Made by a program: the position numbers and the translations under genes. DNA of 64,000 nt, taken from contig NZ_SMLB01000012.1 of assembly GCF_004349105.1 (NCBI RefSeq), forward strand, positions 62,001 to 126,000, read 5' to 3'. The DNA is from Jiangella aurantiaca. GTDB taxonomy: Bacteria; Actinomycetota; Actinomycetes; Jiangellales; Jiangellaceae. Shown here piece after piece: positions 7,872 through 15,963 of this stretch; the first letter of the stretch is position 1, and the number at the start of each line of letters is the position of its first letter. The notes beneath the pieces are model-generated. The model saw only the letters and a program-made list of their open reading frames with translations. It had not been told where the DNA came from and searched no databases.

Positions 7872-8477
7872 ATGCGCCCGTCCACCCGGCTCGGTCCCAT
7901 CGCCGCAGCCCTCCTCCTCGCCGCGTGCGGTTCCGCCGACGACGGCGGGACCGAGGCCGCGCCGGCACCGTCGAGCACCGCGGCGACGCCGTCGCCCACG
8001 CCGTCGAGTACGGCCACGACGGAGCCGCCGCCGGCGTCCACCACGCCGAGCCCCGAGGTCGCGGTCCCGGAGGAGCTGGCCTTCGTCGCGCCGACCGTGG
8101 ACGGTGGCACGTTCGACGGTGCCAGCCTGGCCGGCCAGCCGGCCGTGCTGTGGTTCTGGGCGCCGTGGTGCCCGGTGTGCCAGCGGGAGGCGCCGCTCAT
8201 CGCCGACCTCGCCGCCCAGTACGAGGGGCAGGTGGCGTTCGTCGGCGTGGCCGGGTTGTCAGGCGACCTCACGGCCATGGAGGCGTTCATCGCCGACGGC
8301 GGCGTCGAGGGCATCACCCACATCGACGACCGCGACGGCGCCGTCTACAGCCGGTTCGGGGTCACGCAGCAGTACGACATCGGTTTCGTGTCTGCCGACG
8401 GCACCGTCGAGGTGATCCGCGGGCCGCTCGAGGAGGACGAGATCGTGGCCGAGGTCGAGCGGCTGGTCACGGGCTGA
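7872..8477 (+). CDS. thioredoxin-like (TlpA/ResA type) lipoprotein
   Basis: A 201-residue exported redoxin. I chose the ATG at 7872 because it gives a proper lipoprotein signal (LLLAACGS, lipidated Cys19) and has GGAG upstream; a TTG at 7839 would add eleven residues in front. A Ser/Thr/Pro-rich linker (about 25-62) leads to a thioredoxin fold with the active-site WAPWCPVCQ (Cys100 and Cys103). It is probably anchored outside the membrane and reduces protein or substrate disulfides or sulfoxides, taking electrons from the CcdA-like protein encoded 2 nt downstream. Confidence 0.92.
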   Translation: MRPSTRLGPIAAALLLAACGSADDGGTEAAPAPSSTAATPSPTPSSTATTEPPPASTTPSPEVAVPEELAFVAPTVDGGTFDGASLAGQPAVLWFWAPWCPVCQREAPLIADLAAQYEGQVAFVGVAGLSGDLTAMEAFIADGGVEGITHIDDRDGAVYSRFGVTQQYDIGFVSADGTVEVIRGPLEEDEIVAEVERLVTG

Positions 8478-8479
8478 CC

Positions 8480-9331
8480 ATGGGTGACGTGCCGATCGAG
8501 TTCGCCCTGCTGCTCGGGTCGGTGGCGGCGCTGAACCCGTGCGGTTTCGCGCTGCTGCCCACGTACCTCACCCTGCTGGTCGCGCAGGGCGGACCGCCCG
8601 GCACCGCCGCGGCGCTGCGCCGGGCCGGCGTCACGACCGCGGCGATGACGGCCGGGTTCGTCGCCGTGTTCGGCGCGTTCGGGCTGGTCGTGGTGCCGGC
8701 GGCGGTGTCCGTCGAGCGGTTCCTGCCGTGGGCGACCATTGTGATCGGGGTCGCGCTGGTCGCACTCGGCGGCTGGCTGGTCGCGGGCCGGGAGCTGGTC
8801 GTCCGGACGCCACGGCTGTCCGGCGCGGCGCCCTCGTCGTCGGCGTGGTCGATGGCCGGGTACGGCGTCGCGTACGCGGTGGCCAGCCTGTCCTGCACCG
8901 TCGCACCGTTCCTCGCGATGGCCACGGCCACCTTCACGTCGTCGGGCATCCTCGGCGGGCTGGCCGCCTTCGTCGCATACGGCGTCGGGATGGGCCTCGT
9001 GGTCGGCCTGCTCGCCGCGGCGGTCGCACTGGGCAGCGACGCCGTCGTGCGGCGGGCCCGGCGGCTGCTGCCGTACGTGTCGCGGGTCAGCGGGGTGCTG
9101 CTCCTGCTGGCCGGCGGCTACGTCGTCTACTACGGCGTCTACGAGCTGCGGGTGCGGGCCGGCGGCGACCCGGCGGATCCCGTCATCGACGCGGCACTCG
9201 AGCTCCAGGGCCGCCTCAGCGGCGTCGTCGCCGACCTCGGGCCGCGGTGGCTCGCCGCCGCTGCCGTCGTCGTCGCCGGCATCGCGCTGATCGTGGGCCT
9301 GGTGAGGATCCGGCGTCCGACAAGCCGTTGA
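8480..9331 (+). CDS. CcdA-like transmembrane thiol-electron transporter
   Basis: A 283-residue membrane protein with about six to seven helices. It carries the two hallmark Cys motifs of the CcdA/DsbD-beta family: LNPCGFALLPTYL near residue 18-30 and ASLSCTVAPFLA near 137-148. These Cys form the transmembrane relay that carries reducing power from cytoplasmic thioredoxin to extracytoplasmic redoxins. The gene starts 2 nt after the thioredoxin-like lipoprotein, its evident partner. It ends the rightward operon, and its stop codon lies inside a long hairpin. Confidence 0.92.
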   Translation: MGDVPIEFALLLGSVAALNPCGFALLPTYLTLLVAQGGPPGTAAALRRAGVTTAAMTAGFVAVFGAFGLVVVPAAVSVERFLPWATIVIGVALVALGGWLVAGRELVVRTPRLSGAAPSSSAWSMAGYGVAYAVASLSCTVAPFLAMATATFTSSGILGGLAAFVAYGVGMGLVVGLLAAAVALGSDAVVRRARRLLPYVSRVSGVLLLLAGGYVVYYGVYELRVRAGGDPADPVIDAALELQGRLSGVVADLGPRWLAAAAVVVAGIALIVGLVRIRRPTSR

Positions 9332-9387
9332 TCATGGAGAAGTCCTCCTCTCAGCGCCCGTGAGAGGGGGACTTTCCCATGATCAAC
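9327..9387 (+). terminator. GTTGATCA-anchored hairpin over the ccdA stop codon
   Basis: An inverted repeat with 27-nt arms (9327-9353 and 9361-9387) and a 7-nt loop; 24 of 27 positions pair. It begins inside the last codon of the CcdA-like gene, so the TGA is in the stem. There is no U-tract, as is usual for actinobacterial terminators. It resembles the elements at 11176, 17338 and 38191. Confidence 0.75.
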
Positions 9388-9453
9388 CGGGGCCGGGGCG
9401 GAGGCTGTGGATAACTTTCGGCACCGTCCGCCGGTTCGGGTGATGATCGGGCG

Positions 9454-10383
9454 GTGCCTCACTACGGCGACGTCCCCGAGCCCTTCCGCTCGCAGCCGTT
9501 CCGTGTCATGGACGCCGCCAAGGCCGGGCTGCTGAAGCACCTGCTGGACGGGCCGCAGTTCCGGCGGCCGTTCCGTGGTGTCCGGATTCCGGCGGCGATG
9601 CCGGAGTCCTTCGAGCTGACCTGCCGGGCCGCCCGTCTCGCCGTACCTGACGGAGCGGCGTTCTCGCATGAGACCGCGGCAGCGCTGTGCCGGCTGCCGG
9701 TGCCCCGTGTCGACGGCGCCGTGCATGTCATCGTGCCGCCCGGGGTGGTCGTGCCGCAGCTCAGCGGCGTCGTCGGCCACACCGGGCTGGACCCGGACAC
9801 CGTCATCGAGGTCAGCGGCCTGCCCGTGGTTCGGCCGGAGCGGACGTTCGCGCACCTCGCGGCCACCTGGCGGCTGGACGATCTCGTGACACTCGGCGAC
9901 GCGATCGTGCGTCACTGGACCACGCCGGAACGCCTGCACGACGAGATCGCCGCGCTCACCCGCCGGCGCGGCATCGTCCGCGCCCGTGAAGCGCTGCGGC
10001 TGATCCGGCCGGGCGTCGATTCACCCATGGAGACGCGAGTCCGGCTGCTCATCGTCGACGCCGGTCTCCCGTGCCCGGAGGTCGGCCTGAACGTCGTCGA
10101 CGAGACCGGCGCCTGGCTGGCCCGGCCCGACCTGTCCTACCCGAAGCTGCGGATCGCCATCGAGTACGACGGCGACCACCACCGCACCGATCAGCGACAA
10201 TGGCGACGCGACCGGTACCGCGACGAACAGCTGCGCGACCTCGGCTGGATCGTCATCACGCTCACCGCCGACGATGTGCTCCGTTATCCCGAGCGAACCG
10301 TGCAGCGAGTCGCCCGCCACGTCCGCATGCGTCAGGCGTTCGTCATCGCTCCGCTCGGTCGTCGCGGTGCTGCTCGGCCTTGA
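9454..10383 (+). CDS. DUF559 endonuclease-like protein with AbiEi-like N-terminus
   Basis: A 309-residue protein starting at GTG 9454. The N-terminal half resembles the winged-helix and C-terminal regions of type IV AbiEi antitoxins that are common in actinobacteria (AAFSHETAAALCRLP, VRPERTFAHLAATW). The C-terminal domain (about 205-300) is DUF559, related to very-short-patch-repair endonucleases, with RPDLSYPKLRIAIEYDGDHH containing the D...E.D catalytic-like acids, and later LRDLGWIVITLTADDV. No AbiEii toxin partner is present, so it is probably a solitary nuclease-like gene of the kind found in many copies per genome. Its last 41 bp overlap the convergent regulator gene. Confidence 0.85.
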   Translation: MPHYGDVPEPFRSQPFRVMDAAKAGLLKHLLDGPQFRRPFRGVRIPAAMPESFELTCRAARLAVPDGAAFSHETAAALCRLPVPRVDGAVHVIVPPGVVVPQLSGVVGHTGLDPDTVIEVSGLPVVRPERTFAHLAATWRLDDLVTLGDAIVRHWTTPERLHDEIAALTRRRGIVRAREALRLIRPGVDSPMETRVRLLIVDAGLPCPEVGLNVVDETGAWLARPDLSYPKLRIAIEYDGDHHRTDQRQWRRDRYRDEQLRDLGWIVITLTADDVLRYPERTVQRVARHVRMRQAFVIAPLGRRGAARP

Positions 10384-11017
10384 GCTGGGCCGACAGTGCC
10401 GCCGCTTGGGTGCGGCGGTTCAGGTCGAGTTTGGCGAGCAGGTTGGAGACGTAGTTCTTGATGGTCTTCTCGGCGAGGAACATCCGCTCGCCGATCTGCC
10501 GGTTCGTCAGACCCTCGCCGATGAGGTCGAGGATGCGCCGTTCTTGGTTGGTCAAGGCGGCCAGCGGGTCGGTGCGGGTGGCGCGGTCGCGCAGCCGGGC
10601 AAGCATGCGTGCGGTGCTCTCGGGGTCGAGCAGCGACTTGCCCTCGGCCAGCGCCCGGACCGCGCCGATGAGGTCGGTGCCGTGGACCTGTTTGAGGACG
10701 TAGCCGGCGGCGCCGGCCATGACGGCGTCGAAGAGGGCGTCGTCGTCGGCGAACGAGGTGAACATGAGGCACTGCAGGCCGGGCAGGCGGGAGCGCATCT
10801 CGCGGCAGACGGTGACGCCGTCGCCGTCGGGCAGGCGGACGTCGAGGATGGCGACGTCGGCGCGGAGCGCGGGGATACGCGCCATGGCTTGTTCGGCGGT
10901 GCCGGCCTCACCGACCACCTCGATGTCGGGTTCGGTCTCGAGCAGGGCGGACACCCCGCGCCGGACCACCTCGTGGTCGTCGAGCAGGAAGACCTTGATC
11001 ACACGGTCGGTGCCCAT
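10343..11017 (-). CDS. NarL/LuxR-family response regulator, DosR/DevR-like
   Basis: A 224-residue regulator (ATG 11017; a GTG two codons upstream at 11023 is also possible). The receiver has D13-D14, the phosphosite D59 in VAILDVRLPDG and K108-type YVLKQVHG. The C-terminal LuxR HTH reads LTNQERRILDLIGEGLTNRQ, and the following MFLAEKTIKNYVSNLLAKL helix closely matches the DosR recognition region. DosR regulators answer hypoxia, NO or redox signals, but no DosS/DosT haem kinase is present here. It is an orphan regulator whose 3' end overlaps the DUF559 gene. Confidence 0.92.
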   Translation of the reverse strand: MGTDRVIKVFLLDDHEVVRRGVSALLETEPDIEVVGEAGTAEQAMARIPALRADVAILDVRLPDGDGVTVCREMRSRLPGLQCLMFTSFADDDALFDAVMAGAAGYVLKQVHGTDLIGAVRALAEGKSLLDPESTARMLARLRDRATRTDPLAALTNQERRILDLIGEGLTNRQIGERMFLAEKTIKNYVSNLLAKLDLNRRTQAAALSAQLKAEQHRDDRAER

Positions 11018-11175
11018 GATCACGACGGTACGCCACCCGGCGGTGCCGGCCGAGGACCAAGGTCCCCAGCCCCGGCGACGCTGGGCAGCAGCGCCGAGCT
11101 CGGCATGATGGACCTGGCCCCGCTGCCGCGTCGATGCCGGTGCTGTGGTGCCCGCCCTTCGCGCACCCTTCCCAG

Positions 11176-11247
11176 GTTGATTGTGGAGTAACGCCGGTAC
11201 CCATCGGACATTCCGGTCAGAATTGGCGGCTCTACTCCAAGATCAAC
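11176..11247. repeat. long GTTGAT-anchored inverted repeat
   Basis: Arms at 11176-11196 and 11227-11247 pair at 17 of 21 positions. The inner 30 bp can fold again (CGGA...TCCG). It lies 35 bp beyond the stop of the leftward PLP decarboxylase and upstream of the DosR-like gene, so it may end decarboxylase transcription. The flanks GTTGAT and ATCAAC are shared with three other hairpins in the window. The rest of 11018-11281 shows nothing else I can name. Confidence 0.65.
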
Positions 11248-11281
11248 TCAGGACGGCGTAGGCGTGGCGTCACCGTCACCG

Positions 11282-12664
11282 TCACATGCGGCGGGCCGCG
11301 GCGCGGATCGCCGCGACCCCTTCCTCCACGCGGTCTCGGTGCGTGCGATGGCTGAGGACGCACAGGCGGATCGCGTACCTGCCCGCCACTCGGGTGCTCG
11401 ACAGGAACACCCGGCGACCGGCGTTGACGCGGTCCAGCAGGCGGCGGGTGGCGTCGTCGCCGGCGGTCGAGTGGGCGACGATCACGGTGAGGTCAGGGCG
11501 TAGCGGGACGTCGAGGTGCGGGTCGGAGCGCAGCTCGTCGTACGCCCAGCGCGCCAGCTCCAGCTTCTCGTCCAGCGCGGCCCGGAACGCCTCGACGCCG
11601 TGCAGGTGCAGGGGGAGCCAGAGCCGGAGTCCGCGGGAGTCGCGCGTCAGCTCCGGCCCGAGATCGGCGAAGTCGGGCAGGCCGGGATCGCGGACGAGGT
11701 CCTGCAGGTAGTCGCCGTCCGCGCTGTGCGCGGCGCGCAGCGTCGCCTGGTCGCGGACCAGCAGGACGCCGGTGCCGTAGGGCAGGAACAGGCTCTTGTG
11801 CGGATCGAACGTAATCGAGTCCGCGAGCTCGACACCGGCCAGCAGCGACCGTCCGTACTCGGTGAGCTGGAACCCGCCGCCGTAGGCGCCGTCGACGTGC
11901 AGCCAGAGACCCTGGTCCGCCGCGAGCGCCGCGATCTCCGGCAGCGGATCGACGGTGCCGGTGCTCGTGGATCCCGCCGTGCCGACGATGAGGAACGGGT
12001 GCCACTCGCCGGCGCGGTCGCGCTCGATCGCCGCTCGGGCGGCGGCGACGTCCATCCGCAGCTCGGCGTCGACAGGTACGAGCCGCAGCTGGTCGTCGGT
12101 GAAGCCGGCGATACGGGCGGCCTTCGCGACGCAGTGATGGGTCTGTTCGGTGAGGTAGATGGCCGCCTTCGGGTCCGGCCAGCGCAACCGGGCGGTGCGC
12201 GCCGCGTGCACCGCCGTCAGCGTGGCCAGCGACGCTCCGGTCGTGATCAGGCCCCCAGCCCCGTGCGGGAGCCCGAACTGCCGGCAGAACCACCGGACGA
12301 CGCTCTGCTCGAGTCCCACCAGGCCCGGGGCCGTGCTGGCGACCCCGGTATAGCGGTTCACCGTCTGGGCCAGCAGCTCGCCGAGCACGGACGAGTACAG
12401 GCCACCGGCGGGGAAGTAGGCGAGATAGCCGGGTCCCGCGGTCTCGACGGCGGCGGCGACGGAGCCGTCGACCTGGGTCAGCAGCTCCGGCAGCGGTCGG
12501 GGTCCCGCCGCCGGTGGCTCCGTCGCGGCCGCCGACGCGCCGGCCGCTCGGTCCCAGCTCGCCGGGGCGGCCGGCAGCCCGTCGATGAAGTCGTCGAGAT
12601 AGTCGAGGACGCCCTTCGCCCACAGCGTCCGCGTCGCTCGGTCCGGTTCCAGCTCGGAGTGCAT
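11282..12664 (-). CDS. PLP-dependent group II amino acid decarboxylase
   Basis: A 460-residue fold-type I PLP enzyme of the aromatic-L-amino-acid/glutamate decarboxylase group. The Schiff-base lysine is K290 in SITFDPHKSLFLPYGTG. The upstream LHVDGAYGGG contains the Asp that pairs with the pyridine nitrogen, and TEQTHHCVAKAA supplies the stacking His. The substrate is probably an aromatic or related amino acid (Trp, Phe, Tyr), but side-chain specificity cannot be read. The ATG at 12664 is 25 nt after the stop of the AraC regulator on the same strand, so the two are probably one transcript, with the regulator controlling decarboxylation. Confidence 0.9.
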   Translation of the reverse strand: MHSELEPDRATRTLWAKGVLDYLDDFIDGLPAAPASWDRAAGASAAATEPPAAGPRPLPELLTQVDGSVAAAVETAGPGYLAYFPAGGLYSSVLGELLAQTVNRYTGVASTAPGLVGLEQSVVRWFCRQFGLPHGAGGLITTGASLATLTAVHAARTARLRWPDPKAAIYLTEQTHHCVAKAARIAGFTDDQLRLVPVDAELRMDVAAARAAIERDRAGEWHPFLIVGTAGSTSTGTVDPLPEIAALAADQGLWLHVDGAYGGGFQLTEYGRSLLAGVELADSITFDPHKSLFLPYGTGVLLVRDQATLRAAHSADGDYLQDLVRDPGLPDFADLGPELTRDSRGLRLWLPLHLHGVEAFRAALDEKLELARWAYDELRSDPHLDVPLRPDLTVIVAHSTAGDDATRRLLDRVNAGRRVFLSSTRVAGRYAIRLCVLSHRTHRDRVEEGVAAIRAAARRM

Positions 12665-12689
12665 GCGGGCGAGCGTAGGAGCCGGCCGG

Positions 12690-13496
12690 TCAGCGGTCTT
12701 GAACGTTCTTGCGCCGGTACTGCCCGGGCGGCACGCCGATCATGCGGCGGAAGTGGCGGGTCAGGTGGGCCTGGTCGGCGAAGCCCACCGCTGCCGCGAC
12801 CGCCGCCGGTGGGTGGCCGGCCTCGAGCAGCGCGCAGGCCCGCCGGACCCGCTGCTCGTTCAGGTACGCGTGGGGTGGCAACCCGTACCGCTCGCGGAAG
12901 GCGCGGACGAGCGCGAACCGCCCGACGCCCACCAGTCCGGCGAGTTCGTCCAGGCTCGGCGGGTCGGCCAGCCGAGCCTGCAGGACGTCGCGTGCTGTCG
13001 CGGCGTGGCGGGCGCCGGCCCGGCGGCGGGTGCGGTCGCGGCGGGCCCGGCCGTAGCGCGACCCGAGGCCTGCGAGCGTCGTCAGGAGCAGGGTGCTCGA
13101 CGCCAGCGCGTCGCCCTCCTCCGCGGCGCGGTGCGCCGCGACCACCGCCTCGGCGGCGTCGTGGTCGTCGACCACGGACGGGCCGAACCACGGCGCGCCG
13201 GCGCCGGTCGCCTCGGCCAGCAGGTCCGCCGGCGGATACAGCACCCGGTACGTCCAGCCGCCGGCAGCGGCGGCGGCCCCGGTGTGCACCAGGCCGGGGT
13301 TGATCAGGACCAGCCCACCCGGCCCGACGTACTCCGTCCGGTCGCCGATGCGCAGTTTCTCCAGCCCGCGCTCCACGACGCCGATCGCGAACGTCGGGTG
13401 GCTGTGCGGCGCGAACGCATGGCGCACGAAGCGCGCCCACATGAGGTCGACGCCCGGGACGGCGGGATGCGCCCAGTACCTGGCCGTGTCGCGCAC
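12690..13496 (-). CDS. AraC-family transcriptional regulator
   Basis: A 268-residue regulator. I place the start at GTG 13496, which has GGTGAGG upstream; the longer reading frame to 13634 gives a low-complexity Arg/Pro-rich tail that overlaps the divergent gene's promoter. The N-terminal cupin ligand domain (AFAPHSHPTFAIGVVERG, VLINPGLVHTG) is followed by two HTH motifs at about 170-268 (SLDELAGLVGVGRFALVRAF; VGFADQAHLTRHFRRMIG) typical of AraC/XylS proteins. It precedes the PLP decarboxylase by 25 nt and probably activates it in response to a small ligand. Confidence 0.92.
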   Translation of the reverse strand: MRDTARYWAHPAVPGVDLMWARFVRHAFAPHSHPTFAIGVVERGLEKLRIGDRTEYVGPGGLVLINPGLVHTGAAAAAGGWTYRVLYPPADLLAEATGAGAPWFGPSVVDDHDAAEAVVAAHRAAEEGDALASSTLLLTTLAGLGSRYGRARRDRTRRRAGARHAATARDVLQARLADPPSLDELAGLVGVGRFALVRAFRERYGLPPHAYLNEQRVRRACALLEAGHPPAAVAAAVGFADQAHLTRHFRRMIGVPPGQYRRKNVQDR

Positions 13497-13636
13497 GCCC
13501 TCACCGTAGCGCGGCCGGCCGGCCGGCCGCCCCGGCGCTGCTCGAGTCGTGGCCCCTGGCGCGCCCCGCCGCCGATGAGTTCCGCGGCCGGGTGGAGTCT
13601 GGCTGTCACTGGAACCGTCCCGACCAGGAGGCACTG

Positions 13637-14230
13637 ATGGGCGTCGTCTTCTCCAGCTTCACCATGTCGCTCGACGGGTTCGTCGCGGACCCGGACGACT
13701 CGGTGGGCGCGCTCTTCGACTGGTACTCCAACGGCGACGTCGAGGTGAAACCGGCCGGCTACCCGATCACGTTCAGGATGTCCGAGGCGAGCGCCGCCTA
13801 CTGGCGGCAGAACGAGACCGAGGGCGTGTTCATCGCCGGCCGCCGGATCTTCGACCACGCCAACGGCTGGGGCGGCAAGCCGCCGAACGACTCGCCGACG
13901 TTCGTGGTGACGCACCGGCCGCCGCCGGCGAACTGGCCGCCGATTCCGGATGCGCCGTTCACCTTCGTCGACAGCGTCGAGAGCGCGCTGGAGCAGGCGC
14001 GGGCCATCGCCGGCGGCAAGGACATCGGCGTCGCGGGGCCGAACATCGCCCAGCAGTGCATCAACCTGGGCGCGCTGCAGGAGATCCGGGTCGACCTCGT
14101 GCCGATCCTGATGCGCGAGGGCGTCCGCTACCTCGACAACATCGAGAACGACCGGACCCACCTCGAGCTGCTGCAGGTCGTCGAGGGGAAGAATGTCACC
14201 CATCTGCGCTACGGGGTCACCTACGACTGA
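13637..14230 (+). CDS. RibD C-terminal/dihydrofolate reductase-fold protein
   Basis: A 197-residue member of the RibD_C (DHFR-like) family. The start is the ATG at 13637, with AGGAGG about 7 nt upstream. The opening VFSSFTMSLDGFVADPDD and the GKDIGVAGPNIAQQCINLG NADPH-binding loop are characteristic, and the GRRIFDHANGWGGKPP segment is common in stand-alone actinobacterial members. These reduce an unknown heteroaromatic or pteridine-like substrate, and true folate reduction is covered by the separate folA here. The gene is transcribed away from the AraC regulator. The 107 bp after it (14231-14337) hold no gene I can see. Confidence 0.88.
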   Translation: MGVVFSSFTMSLDGFVADPDDSVGALFDWYSNGDVEVKPAGYPITFRMSEASAAYWRQNETEGVFIAGRRIFDHANGWGGKPPNDSPTFVVTHRPPPANWPPIPDAPFTFVDSVESALEQARAIAGGKDIGVAGPNIAQQCINLGALQEIRVDLVPILMREGVRYLDNIENDRTHLELLQVVEGKNVTHLRYGVTYD

Positions 14231-14337
14231 TCACGTTGAGTTGACGTGTTCCGGCTCTGCCGGGCATGCACCTGGTGAAGCGTGAAGACGCCTAGTCCGA
14301 CGGCGCCGGCGAGTGCGCCAACGGCCTACTACGTAGG

Positions 14338-15930
14338 ATGGCCGCGACCGGCGGCCGGCCGGGCCGAAGGGGTGAGCAGGTGCGTCGACCAGTGACCGCG
14401 ACGGCCGGCCGTTCCCTGCTCGCGGTCGCGGAGCGCTGGGCCGCCCGCCCGGCTGCCCAGCGGCGGGCCGCCAGCTCCGCGCTGATGGTCGCGGTCGCGC
14501 TGCTGTGGTGGCTGGCGCTGCCACCGCGGGACTGGTGGCCGCTGTTCCCGCTCGGCGTGGCCGGGTTCGTACTGGCGCTCGCCGGGCACCGGCTGCGCGA
14601 CCGCGTCTGGCTGGCCGCGCTGTGCGGCGCGGTCCACTACGTCGTCGCGCTGCGGTGGATGACGGACTTCAGCCCGCCGGGCTACGCCGCCGTCGCGGTG
14701 CTGGAGACGCTGCTGCTGACGCTGGTCGCGGTGGTGTCGCCGGGCCGGTCGGCCGGCCGCTGGGCCGGCTGGTGGCTGGTCGCGCCGGCGGCGCTGGTGC
14801 TGCTGGAGGCCGTGCAGTACCGCTTCCCGTTCGGCGGCTTCCCGCTGCCGGCACTCGGGTTGAGCCTCGTCGGCAGCCCGTTCCTGGCGCTCGCGCCGCT
14901 GGGCGGGGCGCTGTTCGTGACGGCGCTCGCGGCGCTGACCGGCGGCGCGCTCGCGGCGCTGGTGGCCGGGCCGAACCGGACCCGGATCGTGGCTGTGGCG
15001 ACCGCGGCCGTCGCGGTCGCCGTCCCGATCGCGTTGAGTGGCGCCCCCGGCACACAGGGCGCGGGCAGCCTGGACGCGGTGATCGTCCAGGGCGGCGGGC
15101 CGCGCGGGCTGCGGGCGATCTTCACCGACTCCATGGAAGCGACCGACCGGCACCTGGCCACGCTGGAGCGGGTGGAGGGCGAGCCCGACGTCGTCCTGCT
15201 GCCGGAGAACGTCGCCGACGTCGATGGCCCGATCGCCGGCACCGCGCTGGACGAGACGTTCGCCGAGCAGGCCCGGCGGCTGCGCACCACGCTCGTCGTC
15301 GGCGTCACCGAGGGTCAGGACCACGGATTCCGCAACGCCTCGGTCGTGTGGGGACCGGACGGCGACCACGCCGACCGCTACGAGAAGCGGCACCGGGTCC
15401 CGTTCGGCGAGTACATCCCGTTGCGCGGCCTGTTCGAGCTGCTCAGCGACGACACCCGCTTCGTGCCGCGCGACGCGATCGTCGGCAGCACCGACGCCGT
15501 CGTCGAGGCGGCCGGGAAGCCGCTGGCGATCGTCATCTCCTACGAGGTGTTCTTCGCCGACCGCGTCGCCGACGGCGTCCGCGACGGCGGCGAGCTGGTG
15601 CTCGCGCCCACGAACGCGTCGTCATACGTGGGGGAGGAGGTCCCGGCCATCGAGGTGGCCGCGTCGCGGCTGCGCGCCCGCGAGTTCGGCCGCACCGTCC
15701 TGCAGGCCGCGCCCACCGGCTACTCCGCGATCGTGCTCCCGGACGGGTCGGTGACGCGGCTCAGCGGGCTGGGCACCCAGGAGCTGCTGGACCGGCGGGT
15801 GCCGCTGCGGACCGGCCTGACCCCGTACGCCCGCACCGGCGACTGGCCGGTCCTGCTGCTGGTCGCGCTGCCACTGGCCGCCGCCGTCGTCGTCCATGTC
15901 ACGGGGCGGCGGGCTGTCTCGTCTCGGTGA
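14338..15930 (+). CDS. lnt: apolipoprotein N-acyltransferase homologue with Cys-to-Ser active site
   Basis: A 530-residue membrane protein. About seven helices (residues 45-235) precede an extracytoplasmic nitrilase domain (245-500). Lnt transfers an acyl chain to the N-terminal Cys of lipoproteins by an E-K-C triad. Here E290 (VLLPENVAD) and K350 (YEKRHRVPFGEYIPLR) are present, but the position of the nucleophile in the I-C-Y-E motif is Ser401 (IVISYEVFFADR). The rest, APTNASSYVGEEVP and AREFGRTVLQAAPTG, is canonical. The ATG at 14338 overlaps a CTACGTAG palindrome; a GTG at 14380 with AAGGGG upstream is an equally good start. It stands alone, without Ppm1. Confidence 0.85.
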   Translation: MAATGGRPGRRGEQVRRPVTATAGRSLLAVAERWAARPAAQRRAASSALMVAVALLWWLALPPRDWWPLFPLGVAGFVLALAGHRLRDRVWLAALCGAVHYVVALRWMTDFSPPGYAAVAVLETLLLTLVAVVSPGRSAGRWAGWWLVAPAALVLLEAVQYRFPFGGFPLPALGLSLVGSPFLALAPLGGALFVTALAALTGGALAALVAGPNRTRIVAVATAAVAVAVPIALSGAPGTQGAGSLDAVIVQGGGPRGLRAIFTDSMEATDRHLATLERVEGEPDVVLLPENVADVDGPIAGTALDETFAEQARRLRTTLVVGVTEGQDHGFRNASVVWGPDGDHADRYEKRHRVPFGEYIPLRGLFELLSDDTRFVPRDAIVGSTDAVVEAAGKPLAIVISYEVFFADRVADGVRDGGELVLAPTNASSYVGEEVPAIEVAASRLRAREFGRTVLQAAPTGYSAIVLPDGSVTRLSGLGTQELLDRRVPLRTGLTPYARTGDWPVLLLVALPLAAAVVVHVTGRRAVSSR

Positions 15931-15963
15931 GGTGAGCGGCAACCGGACGAGGAGTGTGACGTA

